Assembly: GCA_964641715.1 (NCBI GenBank)
Contig: CAZXMB010000043.1
Location: forward strand, 1 to 19,692
From: CAZXMB01 sp964641715
GTDB taxonomy: Bacteria > Desulfobacterota > BSN033 > UBA1163
Length of the DNA stretch: 19,692 bases
Direction: 5' to 3'
Shown: positions 7,266 to 15,693 of the stretch, one piece after another
Layout of the letters: each line of letters begins with the position of its first letter
Position numbering within the stretch: position 1 is the first letter of the stretch
Notes under the pieces: generated by a model
Databases searched by the model: none
Seen by the model: the letters and a program-made list of their open reading frames with translations, nothing else
What the model was told of the DNA's origin: nothing
Program-made: the position numbers and the translations under genes

Positions 7266-7712
7266 ATGGGGCTGGAAGAAAGATTGGTCGAAGAGATGAA
7301 GGAGGCGATGAGGGCAAGTGACAAATTGCGGCTTTCCACCATCCGGATGGTCCGTTCGTCCCTTAAAAATAAAGAGATCGATCTGAGAAGGAAGCTGGAG
7401 GATGAAGAGGTGATCCGGGTGATCCAGGGGATGGTCCGTAAAGGCGAGGAGTCCATTGAACAGTTCCAAATGGGAGGGAGGACCGACCTGGTGGAAAAGG
7501 AGAAAAAAGAGATAGAGATTTTGAAATCCTTTTTGCCTCAGCCGATCAGCCAGGAAGAATTAATTAGAGTGATCAACGAAACTATTCAAGAGACCCAGGC
7601 CACTTCCTTAAAGGATTTAGGAAAGGTGATGAAGTCCGTGATGCCAAAACTCGGGGGGAAGGCTGATGGAAGGTTGATCAACCAGCTGGTCAAAGAACGG
7701 CTTTCCCCGTAA
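7266..7712 (+). CDS. yqeY: GatB/YqeY domain protein
   Basis: A 148-residue YqeY protein resembling the tail domain of the GatB amidotransferase subunit; its job in bacteria is not settled, though tRNA or amidotransferase-related binding is suspected. Family marks are the LRLSTIRMVRSSLKNKEI stretch (20-37), EIEILKSFLPQPISQEEL (81-98), and the C-terminal LGKVMKSVMPKLGGKADGRLINQLVKE. Length is typical. It starts two bases after the rpsU stop, consistent with coupled translation; rpsU-yqeY-dnaG is a common gene order. Confidence 0.92.
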   Translation: MGLEERLVEEMKEAMRASDKLRLSTIRMVRSSLKNKEIDLRRKLEDEEVIRVIQGMVRKGEESIEQFQMGGRTDLVEKEKKEIEILKSFLPQPISQEELIRVINETIQETQATSLKDLGKVMKSVMPKLGGKADGRLINQLVKERLSP

Positions 7713-7750
7713 TTTCATCCTCAGACAGATGTTTGCCTTTTTCATGCTTT

Positions 7751-10096
7751 ATGGATGATCGTTCCCTCAAGGTTTTGGAATTCTACTCCCTTTTAGACAT
7801 ATTGAAGTCATTTTCAGTCTCACCCCTTGGTCAAAAGCAGTGCATGGCCCTGAGACCCACCCGGGATCGTACCCTCATCGAATCCAGGCTGACCGAAGTG
7901 ATGGAACTCAAAGAAATCCTGGAGAGGGGGGAAGACCTTCCCCTTCAGGGGTTGAAAGATATTGAGCCTGACCTCCAGAGGTTAGAGGTGGAGGGAGCGG
8001 TCCTCGGTGTCGAGGAGATCCTCGATATTCTAAACCAGATGAGATTATGCCGGGGCCTGAAGCGATTTTTTCTCAGCTCAAAGGCCAAAGCCCCTTGTCT
8101 TCATGAAAGGATTTCCGGGCTTTCCGACCTCAGGGCATTGGAAAAAGAGATCCTTCGGGTGATCCATCCAAAGGGTGAAATACTGGATCGGGCGAGCCCC
8201 TCGCTTTCGGAGATCCGTCATCAATTAGAGGCGGCGAGGGAGAAGGCCAAAGGAGTCCTGGAACGGCTCCTTCATCAGGAGGATCTTCAGTCCCTCTTTC
8301 AGGAACAACTCATTACCCTGAGAAACGGGAGGTATGTGCTTCTCCTTAAATCCGATTTTAAACACCGCCTGGAGGGCATTATCCACGACCAGTCCCATAG
8401 CCAGAGAAGCCTTTTCTTCGAACCCCTTCCGGTGGTCTCCATCAATAATGAGGTCTCCATTCTCACGACAGAGGAAAAAGAAGAGGAATATCGGATCCGG
8501 GAAGCCCTATCGGAAAAGATGAGAGGGGAGATGGCGTCCCTCCGGAGCGACTTTGAAATCTTGAAGGAACTGGATCTTCTCTATTCTATGGCAAGATTCT
8601 CCATCCGTCTCAGAGGGACCAGACCCGGATTGAACGAAAAGGGGAGGATCGATATAAAGAAGGCAAGAAATCCTCTTCTCGTTCTTCAGAGAGAAGGCCA
8701 GGTGGTTCCTGTCGACCTCCGGATGGGAGATGAGATAAAGACCCTCATCATCAGCGGAGCCAATGCAGGGGGAAAGACCGTGGCCCTCAAGACCCTGGGG
8801 CTTTTGATATTAATGGCCCAATCCGGTCTTCCTATCCCTGCAGAAGAGGGAAGTGAGGTGGCTCTCTTCGAAGAGGTCTTTGCCGTGATCGGCGATGAGC
8901 AGAACATTGAAGAGAACCTGAGCACCTTCTCCGCCCACCTCCTCCATGTCAATCAGATCCTGGAGAAGGCAGGGATGAGATCTCTTGTGCTTCTGGATGA
9001 GCTGGGGGTGGGAACTAACGCCTCTGAGGGATGTGCAATCGCCATGGGCTTTTTAGACCAATTCAGGGAAAGGGGATCCACAATCGCCGTCACGACCCAC
9101 TTTGATGGTCTCAAGGCTTACGGATACCTTTATCCGGATGTGGAGAACGTTAAGGTCGATTTTGATGAGGAAACCACGGAGCCCCGCTATACGCTCTCCT
9201 ATGGTTCCTCAGGAATGAGCAATGCCTTTCTGGTCGCTGAAAAACTGGGAGTATCCCGGGAGGTCCTCGAGAGGGCACGGGATCACAGGGAGGGAGGGGA
9301 TCAGAAGATCTCCCGGACCCTGGAGTCCCTGGAGAGATTGAAGGCGGATGCGGAGGAGGAGAAGCTTCAGTTCATCCGGATGAATGAAGAGGTCAGGAAA
9401 GAGCGCCAGAGATTGAAAGAGATCCTCGATCGAATCAGGAAAGGGAGGCTGGAGATTCTTTCCCGGGTCGAAGAGAAGGCAAGGAAGGTGGCTCAGGAGA
9501 TGGAAGGGGAGTTGAGGGCATGGCTACGGCGCCAAAAGGAGAAGAAGCCTCAGGACCCCATCCGGCGAAGAGAGATCCAGGAAATCAGGGAAAGGTTTTT
9601 CCCCGCCATGAAAAGGAAGGGCTCCTCCGAAGTGGCGTCCGACTTGAAGATTGGAGCTCATGTGAGGGTTGAAAGTCTGGGAAACGAAGGGAGACTCCTG
9701 AGAGTGGTCGAGCCATCGAAACGGGCTGAGGTCATGACCGATCAGGCAAGGGTGATCGTTCCCCTCTCCGACCTTAAAGTCATCGAAGGAGAGGGAAGTC
9801 AGGAGAAGCCCCTCCCGGAGGGTCAGCAACGGTCGCAGGAGATGGCCGCAGAGTTCCCACGCCAATTGAACGTCATCGGCCTCACGGTTGAAGATGCACT
9901 TCCCGTGGTTGATAAATTTATCGATCAGGCGCTCTACCATGGTCTGGAAAAAGTGGATATCATCCACGGGGTGGGATCAGGGAGATTGCGTACGGCCATC
10001 GGAAAGTATCTCGGGAGCCATCGAGGAGTGAAACATTTTGCGCCCGGCGATGTCCTCAGAGGTGGAAGGGGCATCACGGTAGTGGAACTGAGGTAA
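7751..10096 (+). CDS. mutS2: MutS2 ATPase/Smr protein
   Basis: Homodimeric MutS-like ATPase acting on branched DNA or stalled ribosomes rather than mismatches. Numbered from ATG 7751 (781 residues): core and lever region (about 1-280), ATPase with Walker A SGANAGGKT (335-343), the ST-loop region IEENLSTFS (386-394), Walker B LVLLDELG (412-419) and TTHFDGLKAYGYL; then a charged coiled coil (about 505-615), a small beta domain (about 625-680) and a C-terminal Smr domain (705-781) with HGVGSGRLR. The Smr LDLRG motif is degraded to LNVIG, and the post-Walker-B GTD is GTN. Neither start has a clear ribosome site; ATG 7751 fits the usual start MxxxxLKVLEF better than TTG 7733. Its insertion between yqeY and dnaG is a local feature. 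Confidence 0.93.
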   Translation: MDDRSLKVLEFYSLLDILKSFSVSPLGQKQCMALRPTRDRTLIESRLTEVMELKEILERGEDLPLQGLKDIEPDLQRLEVEGAVLGVEEILDILNQMRLCRGLKRFFLSSKAKAPCLHERISGLSDLRALEKEILRVIHPKGEILDRASPSLSEIRHQLEAAREKAKGVLERLLHQEDLQSLFQEQLITLRNGRYVLLLKSDFKHRLEGIIHDQSHSQRSLFFEPLPVVSINNEVSILTTEEKEEEYRIREALSEKMRGEMASLRSDFEILKELDLLYSMARFSIRLRGTRPGLNEKGRIDIKKARNPLLVLQREGQVVPVDLRMGDEIKTLIISGANAGGKTVALKTLGLLILMAQSGLPIPAEEGSEVALFEEVFAVIGDEQNIEENLSTFSAHLLHVNQILEKAGMRSLVLLDELGVGTNASEGCAIAMGFLDQFRERGSTIAVTTHFDGLKAYGYLYPDVENVKVDFDEETTEPRYTLSYGSSGMSNAFLVAEKLGVSREVLERARDHREGGDQKISRTLESLERLKADAEEEKLQFIRMNEEVRKERQRLKEILDRIRKGRLEILSRVEEKARKVAQEMEGELRAWLRRQKEKKPQDPIRRREIQEIRERFFPAMKRKGSSEVASDLKIGAHVRVESLGNEGRLLRVVEPSKRAEVMTDQARVIVPLSDLKVIEGEGSQEKPLPEGQQRSQEMAAEFPRQLNVIGLTVEDALPVVDKFIDQALYHGLEKVDIIHGVGSGRLRTAIGKYLGSHRGVKHFAPGDVLRGGRGITVVELR

Positions 10097-10103
10097 AAAT
10101 TTC

Positions 10104-11927
10104 TTGGCCAATGGATTTTTTCAGGAAGAGAAGGTTTCAGAGATCCGGGATCGTTCGAGCATCCTGGAGATCGTCTCAGACTATGTGAGCCTGAAAAAGG
10201 CTGGAAAGAACTACAGAGGGCTATGCCCCTTCCATTCCGAGAAGACCCCTTCATTTATGGTGAATGAGGAGAAACAGATCTTTCACTGCTTCGGTTGCGG
10301 AGAAGGGGGGGATGTCTTTACCTTCCTGATGAAAATCGGTCATTTCTCATTCCCTCAGGCGGTCGAAGAGCTGGCCAAACGTTACGGAGTGAGGCTCCCC
10401 CGCCGTGAACCCACCGAAGCCCAGAAAAAAGAGATGGGGAAGAAGGAAACCCTTTTTCAGATTAATCGGATGGCCTCCGAGTATTATCACGATCTCCTTA
10501 TTCAGAGGAAAGAGGGGGAGAAAGGAAGGAGGTACCTTTCTCAAAGAGGGATCCAGGAAAAGATCATCCGGGAATATCGATTGGGCTATGCGATCGAGCG
10601 CTGGGATGGATTGGTTCAGTATCTTCTGGGGGAAAAGGTTTCTCCTGAGCTGGCCTGGGAATTGGGCCTGATCCTTCCGAGAAAGAAGGCCGGGGATTCC
10701 GCTCGAAAAGAGGGCTGGTATGACGTTTTTCGAAACAGGATCATCTTTCCCATCTTCGATCTTCATCAGCGGGTGGTCGGATTCGGAGGAAGGCTGATCG
10801 GAGAGGGATTGCCCAAATATATCAACTCTTCGGAATCGGGGATCTATCACAAGGGTGAGATCCTTTATGGCCTCTCTGAGGCCAGGCAGTACATTTCAGA
10901 GATGGATTATGTTATCCTTGTAGAAGGGTATTTTGACCTGTTGACCCTCCATCAGTTCGGATTGAAAAACAGTGTTGCGACTCTCGGGACAGCTCTGACC
11001 CAAAAACACCTTCATCTCCTGAAGAGATATACGGAGAACGTGATCACCGTATTCGACCCCGATCAGGCGGGAACCCAGGCAACGCTCAGGGCGCTTCCTC
11101 TCCTTCTGGAGGAGGAGTTGACAGGCAAAGCGGTCCTTCTTCCCAAAGGGGAGGATCCGGATACCTTTTTGAGAAAGGGGAATCCGGAGGACTTTCGGGA
11201 GAAGGTGGCCAAGGCCACCCCCCTGATCGAATTCTTTTTTGATGGGTTGATGAAAGCCTATGATGTGAAATCGATCGATGGGAAGGTGAAGATCGCAGAA
11301 GAAGGAATGGGCCTGATCAGCAAAATCCCGGGGAAGATCCGGAGGGATTTCTATATAAAGGCCCTGGCCGAGAGGTTGGACATCCGGGAATCGGTCCTCT
11401 CCGAGATGATCCGGCCTTCTCCGAAGGATCGAGCCAGACCCTCGCCCCCCTTGAAGGATCAGGTTGCCAAGAGCCATTTTTCGAAGTCAGAGGAGATGGT
11501 GATACGTCTGATGGTTCACCATCCCGGCCTTATCCCGGTAATTTCCAGGGATGGAGTTCTCCGGGAATTTGAAAGTCCTCTCTTGAAAAGGTTAGGCTTG
11601 GGATTGGAGGATCTCTATCAGAGGAGGGGGAGGCTGGACCTCTCCGAGGCTTTAGGATCTTTTGAAGAGGAGCTTTCCGGGAAACTTCGTGAATATGCCT
11701 TTGAGGAAGGCGGTATCGGAGTAGATCGGCGGGATAGGATCTTGAGGGACTGCATCCAGAGGATTCGTCAGAGGAAGTTGAAAAGGGAGGAGAAAGAACT
11801 GCTCATAAGAATTAAAGAGGCGGAAGGAGAGGGAGGGGGGAAGGGGCTCGAGGCCCTCCTGTTGAGGCGTCAGGAAATGGCCAAGAGGGAGAGAGGTCTA
11901 TGGAGAGACACCCTTCATAAAGAGTAG
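10104..11927 (+). CDS. dnaG: DNA primase
   Basis: Makes RNA primers for replication at the fork with DnaB. Domains in the 607 residues: the N-terminal CHC2 zinc finger with C41, H44, C62 and C65 (GLCPFH ... HCFGCG), the catalytic core (about 115-365) with the Toprim residues E274 (LVEGYFD) and D318/D320 (VFDPD), and a C-terminal helicase-binding region from about residue 455 that is more divergent. The start is TTG at 10104: it gives the expected MANGFFQEEKV opening, there is no in-frame ATG nearby, and GAGG at the end of mutS2 serves as the ribosome site. It follows mutS2 by seven bases and precedes rpoD by ten. Confidence 0.95.
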   Translation: MANGFFQEEKVSEIRDRSSILEIVSDYVSLKKAGKNYRGLCPFHSEKTPSFMVNEEKQIFHCFGCGEGGDVFTFLMKIGHFSFPQAVEELAKRYGVRLPRREPTEAQKKEMGKKETLFQINRMASEYYHDLLIQRKEGEKGRRYLSQRGIQEKIIREYRLGYAIERWDGLVQYLLGEKVSPELAWELGLILPRKKAGDSARKEGWYDVFRNRIIFPIFDLHQRVVGFGGRLIGEGLPKYINSSESGIYHKGEILYGLSEARQYISEMDYVILVEGYFDLLTLHQFGLKNSVATLGTALTQKHLHLLKRYTENVITVFDPDQAGTQATLRALPLLLEEELTGKAVLLPKGEDPDTFLRKGNPEDFREKVAKATPLIEFFFDGLMKAYDVKSIDGKVKIAEEGMGLISKIPGKIRRDFYIKALAERLDIRESVLSEMIRPSPKDRARPSPPLKDQVAKSHFSKSEEMVIRLMVHHPGLIPVISRDGVLREFESPLLKRLGLGLEDLYQRRGRLDLSEALGSFEEELSGKLREYAFEEGGIGVDRRDRILRDCIQRIRQRKLKREEKELLIRIKEAEGEGGGKGLEALLLRRQEMAKRERGLWRDTLHKE

Positions 11928-11937
11928 GGGAGAGGGA

Positions 11938-13662
11938 ATGGCAAAAGAGTTGAAGATGAAAGAGGAAGAGGTGATGGTCTCCATCGGGGAGGAGAAGGGA
12001 TTTATGAGTTTTGACGAAATGAATGAGATCCCCCCCAATGACATCGTCTCTTCCGATCAGATCGACGATGTCCTGATGATGTTTGATGAAATGGATATCG
12101 ACGTGGTGGATGATCTCGAGAGGTTGAAGGTTGATGAGGAAAAGATCCTTGAGAAGGAGGAAGAAGAGGAGATAGAGATAGAGGGTTTTGGAAAGGCAAC
12201 GGATCCTGTTCGAATGTACCTCCGGGAAATGGGGTCAGTCTCTCTCCTTACCCGGGAAGGGGAGGTGGAGATCGCTAAAAGGATTGAGAGCGGGAAACGG
12301 GATGTGCTCAGCATTGTCCTCAATTGCCCCATGGCCGTCAAGGAGATCCTCAATCTGGGAAACGCGATCAGGACAGGGAAGATCGAAATCCGGGAGGTCA
12401 CCAGTGAACTCGATGAGGAGGAGTCGAGTCTGGAAGAGGAACAGATTCAGCAGAAGAGGGTATTAGAGCTGATCGAGAGGGTTCGGAAAACAGAGGGGAG
12501 GCTCCGTGGGCTTCAAAAGAGAAAGGAAGGATCGAAGAAACGGATTCAGACCCAGATTAAAAAGAGACAGGAAGAGATCATTGGACATCTTAAGCAGATC
12601 AATTTGAGGGATACCCAGATCAATAAGATTGTCCAGAAGATGAAACAGATGCTGAACCGGGTGGAGAAGGCTGAGAATGAGTTTAAAAAGATGGAAGAGA
12701 AGACGGGGATCTCGGTAAGAGAAGCCCGTATCTTTCTCAGGAGGCTCAAGGCGAGGACATTGAAGGAGAAGGCCCTGATCCACAGCAAGGGCTTGAGCAA
12801 GGCCGATCTTCAGGAAATGGACCGGTCCGGGAAGAATGCCCAAAGAAAGATCAACAAAGTGGAGACGGAATGCGGGCTTTCGTCCCAGAAACTGAGGGTA
12901 GCGGTAAGGGCCATTGCCCATGGAGAGGCGAGGGCCAGGGAGGCGAAGAGCGAACTGGTCAAGGCTAACCTGAGGCTGGTTGTTTCGATTGCGAAAAAAT
13001 ATACCAACCGGGGACTCCAGTTTCTCGACCTCATTCAGGAGGGGAATATTGGTCTGATGAAGGCCGTGGATAAGTTTGAATACCAGCGGGGTTATAAATT
13101 CAGCACTTACGCCACGTGGTGGATTCGCCAGGCGATCACCCGGGCCATTGCGGATCAGGCCAGGACGATCCGGATCCCGGTCCATATGATCGAGACCATT
13201 AATAAGCTGATCCGTACCTCGAGATATCTTGTCCAGGAGATCGGGAGAGAACCCACGCCCGAAGAGATCGCTGAGAAGATGGAGATGCCACTGGACAAAG
13301 TCAGAAAGGTTTTGAAGATTGCCAAAGAGCCCATCTCCCTGGAGACTCCTATTGGGGAGGAGGAAGACAGCCATCTGGGTGATTTCATCGAAGATAAGGG
13401 GATGATCTCACCGATGGAGGCGGTCATCAGTTCAAATTTGTCCGATCAGACCAAGAAGGTTCTCTCCACGCTCACCCCGAGGGAGGAGAAGGTCCTGAGG
13501 ATGCGGTTCGGTATCGAAGAGAAATATGACCATACCCTCGAAGAGGTGGGACAGGAATTCGATGTCACCCGTGAAAGAATCAGGCAGATTGAGGCCAAGG
13601 CGTTGCGTAAACTTCGGCATCCCAGCCGAGCCAGGAGATTGAAAAGCTTTATAGACAGCTGA
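11938..13662 (+). CDS. rpoD: RNA polymerase primary sigma factor (sigma-70)
   Basis: Directs RNA polymerase to housekeeping promoters. A 574-residue protein with a reduced, acidic region 1.1 (about 20-85), region 1.2 (ATDPVRMYLREMGSV, 87-101), a highly charged non-conserved insert of about 200 residues (120-330), regions 2.1-2.4 (LVKANLRLVVSIAKK from 340, to TYATWWIRQAITRAIADQ at 390-407), region 3 (about 412-490) and region 4 with LTPREEKVLRMRFG (512-525) and the helix-turn-helix VTRERIRQIEAKALRKLR (543-560). The insert and intact region 1.2 mark it as primary rather than alternative. A GGGGAGAGGG ribosome site precedes the ATG. It is last in the operon. Confidence 0.96.
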   Translation: MAKELKMKEEEVMVSIGEEKGFMSFDEMNEIPPNDIVSSDQIDDVLMMFDEMDIDVVDDLERLKVDEEKILEKEEEEEIEIEGFGKATDPVRMYLREMGSVSLLTREGEVEIAKRIESGKRDVLSIVLNCPMAVKEILNLGNAIRTGKIEIREVTSELDEEESSLEEEQIQQKRVLELIERVRKTEGRLRGLQKRKEGSKKRIQTQIKKRQEEIIGHLKQINLRDTQINKIVQKMKQMLNRVEKAENEFKKMEEKTGISVREARIFLRRLKARTLKEKALIHSKGLSKADLQEMDRSGKNAQRKINKVETECGLSSQKLRVAVRAIAHGEARAREAKSELVKANLRLVVSIAKKYTNRGLQFLDLIQEGNIGLMKAVDKFEYQRGYKFSTYATWWIRQAITRAIADQARTIRIPVHMIETINKLIRTSRYLVQEIGREPTPEEIAEKMEMPLDKVRKVLKIAKEPISLETPIGEEEDSHLGDFIEDKGMISPMEAVISSNLSDQTKKVLSTLTPREEKVLRMRFGIEEKYDHTLEEVGQEFDVTRERIRQIEAKALRKLRHPSRARRLKSFIDS

Positions 13663-13674
13663 GGAATTTTCACT

Positions 13675-13687
13675 CCGCATCCTGCGG
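13675..13687 (+). repeat. Small hairpin after rpoD
   Basis: CCGCA and TGCGG around a 3-base loop, 12 bases after the rpoD stop. No T-run follows, so intrinsic termination is unlikely; it may slow exonucleases or terminate weakly. Confidence 0.3.
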
Positions 13688-13698
13688 ATTCGGAGGGG

Positions 13699-13726
13699 TT
13701 GACACCCTTCAGGGATGGAATATAAT
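13699..13726 (+). promoter_or_regulatory. Full-consensus sigma-70 promoter for the tRNA
   Basis: TTGACA at 13699-13704 and TATAAT at 13721-13726, both perfect, with a 16-base spacer. The tRNA begins ten bases after the -10 box, so the leader would be only a few bases. Confidence 0.88.
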
Positions 13727-13736
13727 AAGATCAAGA

Positions 13737-13809
13737 GGGCCCATAGCTCAGATGGAAGAGCCACCGGCTCATAACCGGAAGGTCCCTGGTTCGAACCCAG
13801 GTGGGCCCA
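13737..13809 (+). tRNA. tRNA with CAU anticodon (elongator Met, or Ile2 after lysidine modification)
   Basis: A full cloverleaf can be drawn: acceptor GGGCCCA (13737-13743) with TGGGCCC (13802-13808), D stem GCTC/GAGC with an 8-base loop, anticodon loop CTCATAA (13768-13774) with CAT at 13770-13772, a 5-base variable loop, T stem CCTGG/CCAGG with loop TTCGAAC, and discriminator A 13809. CCA is not encoded. The first anticodon-stem pair is an A-A mismatch (13763/13779). It is not an initiator: the acceptor begins with a G-C pair. The C4-G69 and C5-G68 pairs are known positive determinants for TilS in E. coli, which leans towards tRNA-Ile2, but the Met reading stays open. Confidence 0.93.
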
Positions 13810-13882
13810 TTGGCGTAAGAGAGGGTGAGCTCCATCAAGTCATTGAAAATAAAAGAAAAACAGTCCGGCGAGTTGAACCCAT

Positions 13883-13916
13883 GAAGAGTGTACCCCCCGG
13901 TGCACTCTTCTTTTTT
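13883..13916 (+). terminator. Intrinsic terminator
   Basis: A 12-bp stem with one T-G wobble (13883-13894 with 13899-13910), a CCCC loop and six Ts at 13911-13916. It ends the tRNA transcript, about 74 bases after the tRNA, and insulates it from the zinc-ribbon gene starting at 13948. Confidence 0.9.
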
Positions 13917-13947
13917 GGGGTAAATCTATTGAGATAGGAGGCACCAT

Positions 13948-14667
13948 TTGAAAGAGCAATTAGAGCTCCTCTGGAAGCTTCAAAAGCTCGATCTCGACCT
14001 GAAAAACATCAGAGAGGATCGAGATCGGTTTCCCAAAGAGATGAAAAAATTGGATGAGAGGCAGAATCTCGAAAAAGAAAGGATTCAGAAGGAAAAAGAG
14101 AAACTCGAATTACTGGAAAAGGAGCGGAAAAAGAAGGAGAAAGACCTTCTCTCGGAGCAGGAGAAGGTCAAGAAGACAGAGGGAAAGATGCCCGAGGTAA
14201 AGACCAACAAGGAATATCAGGCCCTTCTTACCGAAATCGAAGGCATTAAGGAATCAGTGGGCCGTGTGGAAGAGGAGATCCTGATGATGATGGAGGAGAT
14301 TGATGAACTCAAGAAGCATCTTTTGAAAAAGGAGAAGGAGATATCGGTGAGCCTGGAGAAGATTGAGGCCGAGAGGAAGAAGATTCAGGAGAAGATGGCA
14401 CAGGGCGATAAGGTCTGGAAGGAGAAGATGGAAAGAAAGGAGGCCCTCTCCAGAAAGATCGAATCGGGTCTATTCAAACTCTACAACACCCTGAAGGAGA
14501 GGAGGCAGGGAATCGGGATCGTGAGCGTGAAGAGTGAGACCTGTCAGGGCTGTTTCGTTCACGTCCCCCCCCAGATGTTTATTGAGGTTCAAAAGACCAA
14601 GGCTTTGATCCGCTGCCCCAACTGCAATCGGATCCTCTATTTTGAAGGGGATGGGGGGAAGAGGTGA
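13948..14667 (+). CDS. Coiled-coil protein with C-terminal C4 zinc ribbon (PF02591 type)
   Basis: A 239-residue protein: residues about 5-185 are almost pure charged heptad coiled coil, with the breaking motif KMPEVKTNKEYQALLTEIEG (80-99) that marks the turn region in this family, then a zinc ribbon with C199, C202, C223 and C226 (CQGC ... CPNC, ending NRILYF). It matches the CT398/zf-RING_7 family, a long helical hairpin with a zinc tip; the role is unknown, with links to flagellar, sigma-54 or nucleic-acid functions proposed for some members. The start is TTG 13948, with TAGGAGG about six bases upstream. Its stop overlaps the next start (GTGA), so it is coupled to the RNase H-family gene. 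Confidence 0.88.
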   Translation: MKEQLELLWKLQKLDLDLKNIREDRDRFPKEMKKLDERQNLEKERIQKEKEKLELLEKERKKKEKDLLSEQEKVKKTEGKMPEVKTNKEYQALLTEIEGIKESVGRVEEEILMMMEEIDELKKHLLKKEKEISVSLEKIEAERKKIQEKMAQGDKVWKEKMERKEALSRKIESGLFKLYNTLKERRQGIGIVSVKSETCQGCFVHVPPQMFIEVQKTKALIRCPNCNRILYFEGDGGKR

Positions 14668-15100
14668 AGAAGGAGGGAGGGGAACATCCGGGTCAGAATG
14701 GTCTCACGCTCTTCCTCTATATCGACGGTGCCTCCCGGGGAAACCCGGGAAGGGCAGGGGCTGGAGTTTATATCACCGATGGGGAAGGAAGGAAGATGAC
14801 TGAGGTGAGTCGCTATCTCGGCCACCGGACGAATAATGAAGCAGAGTATGGAGCTCTTCTATTGGGATTGGAGGAGGCAAAGCGACTGGGAGGGGAATCC
14901 CTTCATATCTGTACCGATTCAGAATTGATCGAAAGGCAGGTGAGGGGGTTCTATCGGGTGAAGAAGATTCATCTCAGGGTTCTTTACCAGAGGGTGATGG
15001 AACATCTGAGAGAATTTTCTCACGTTGAGATCGAATCCATCCCGAGAGAAGAAAACCGGGAGGCGGACCTTTTGGCCAACCGGGCGATTGAGCGAAGGAT
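14664..15100 (+). CDS. rnhA: RNase HI-family protein, 3' end lost in the assembly gap
   Basis: Cleaves the RNA strand of RNA-DNA hybrids. The four acidic active-site residues are visible: D21 (YIDGASRGNPG), E61 (TNNEAEY), D85 (CTDSE) and D135 (EADLLAN), in the compact variant of the family that lacks the E. coli basic protrusion and reads TNNxAEY. The last legible codon before the Ns gives ...AIERR; by comparison with relatives only a few residues are missing. The GTG start at 14664 overlaps the previous stop by four bases. An open frame continues across the Ns, but the gap length is unknown so that tail (after 15200) should not be trusted. Confidence 0.88.
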
Positions 15101-15200
15101 NNNNNNNNNNNNNNNNNNNNNNNNNNNNNNNNNNNNNNNNNNNNNNNNNNNNNNNNNNNNNNNNNNNNNNNNNNNNNNNNNNNNNNNNNNNNNNNNNNNN
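15101..15200. other. Assembly gap (100 Ns)
   Basis: Exactly 100 undetermined bases, the conventional size for a scaffold join of unknown length. It hides the end of the RNase H-family gene and the promoter of rnpB. Confidence 0.99.
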
Positions 15201-15207
15201 AAAGAAA

Positions 15208-15672
15208 GGGGGGAGTCGAAGGGGAACAGATGATCGCTCCCCGAAGCCTCCTGCAAAGGAGAGTGAGAGGGGGGAGGAAAGTCCGAGCTCCACAGGGCAG
15301 GGTGGTCCGTAATCCGGACGGTTCCGTTTCGTAAGAGACGGGATATGGAAAGTGCCACAGAAAAGATACCGTTCCGACGAAAGCCGGAATAAGGGTGAAA
15401 AGGCGAGGTAAGAGCTCACCAGTATTCTGAGCGATCGGAGTAGCTGGGTAAACCCCACCCGGAGCAAGACCGCATAGGTCCCGTTATCCCGTGCAAGCGG
15501 GATGAAGAATGGTCCGTTCAAATTTATTCCGATCCAATCCGATCGGGATAGAGACGGGACGGGTTGGTCGCTTGAGGTCCTGAGCAATCAGGATCCCAGA
15601 TAAATGATCATCATTCCTGATTTAAAGATCGGGAAACAGAACTCGGCTTATGGACCCTTTCGGACCCCCCCG
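15208..15672 (+). ncRNA. rnpB: RNase P RNA, bacterial class A
   Basis: Catalytic RNA that cuts the 5' leaders of tRNAs and tmRNA. Conserved blocks are present in order: GAGGAAAGTCCGAGCTCC with ACAGGGCAGGGTGGT (P4 5' strand/J3/4, about 15276-15305), AGGGTGAAAAGGCGAGGTAAGAGCTCACC in the P8-P10 region (about 15392), GGTAAACCCCACCCGGAGCAAGACC (about 15447), CCCAGATAAATGATCATC (about 15595), and ACAGAACTCGGCTTA (P4 3' strand, about 15636-15650). P1 closes as TCGAAGGGG (15216-15224) with CCCTTTCGG (15655-15663), extendable by GGGGGG (15208-15213) with the C-run 15665-15671. So the molded RNA appears complete despite the gap. Five Ts follow at 15673. Ends are approximate. Confidence 0.95.
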
Positions 15673-15693
15673 TTTTTATGATTTCACGGGCTT

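Noticed and set aside
12463..13374. Long minus-strand frame (303 codons) inside rpoD
   Set aside because: Composition is that of an antisense shadow; rpoD is certain on the other strand.
13752..13937. Plus-strand open frame over the tRNA and terminator
   Set aside because: It lies inside the tRNA and runs through the terminator hairpin; no ribosome site.
15101..15233. RNase H-family frame continuing across the Ns to 15233
   Set aside because: Gap length is arbitrary, and the bases after 15207 belong to the RNase P RNA.
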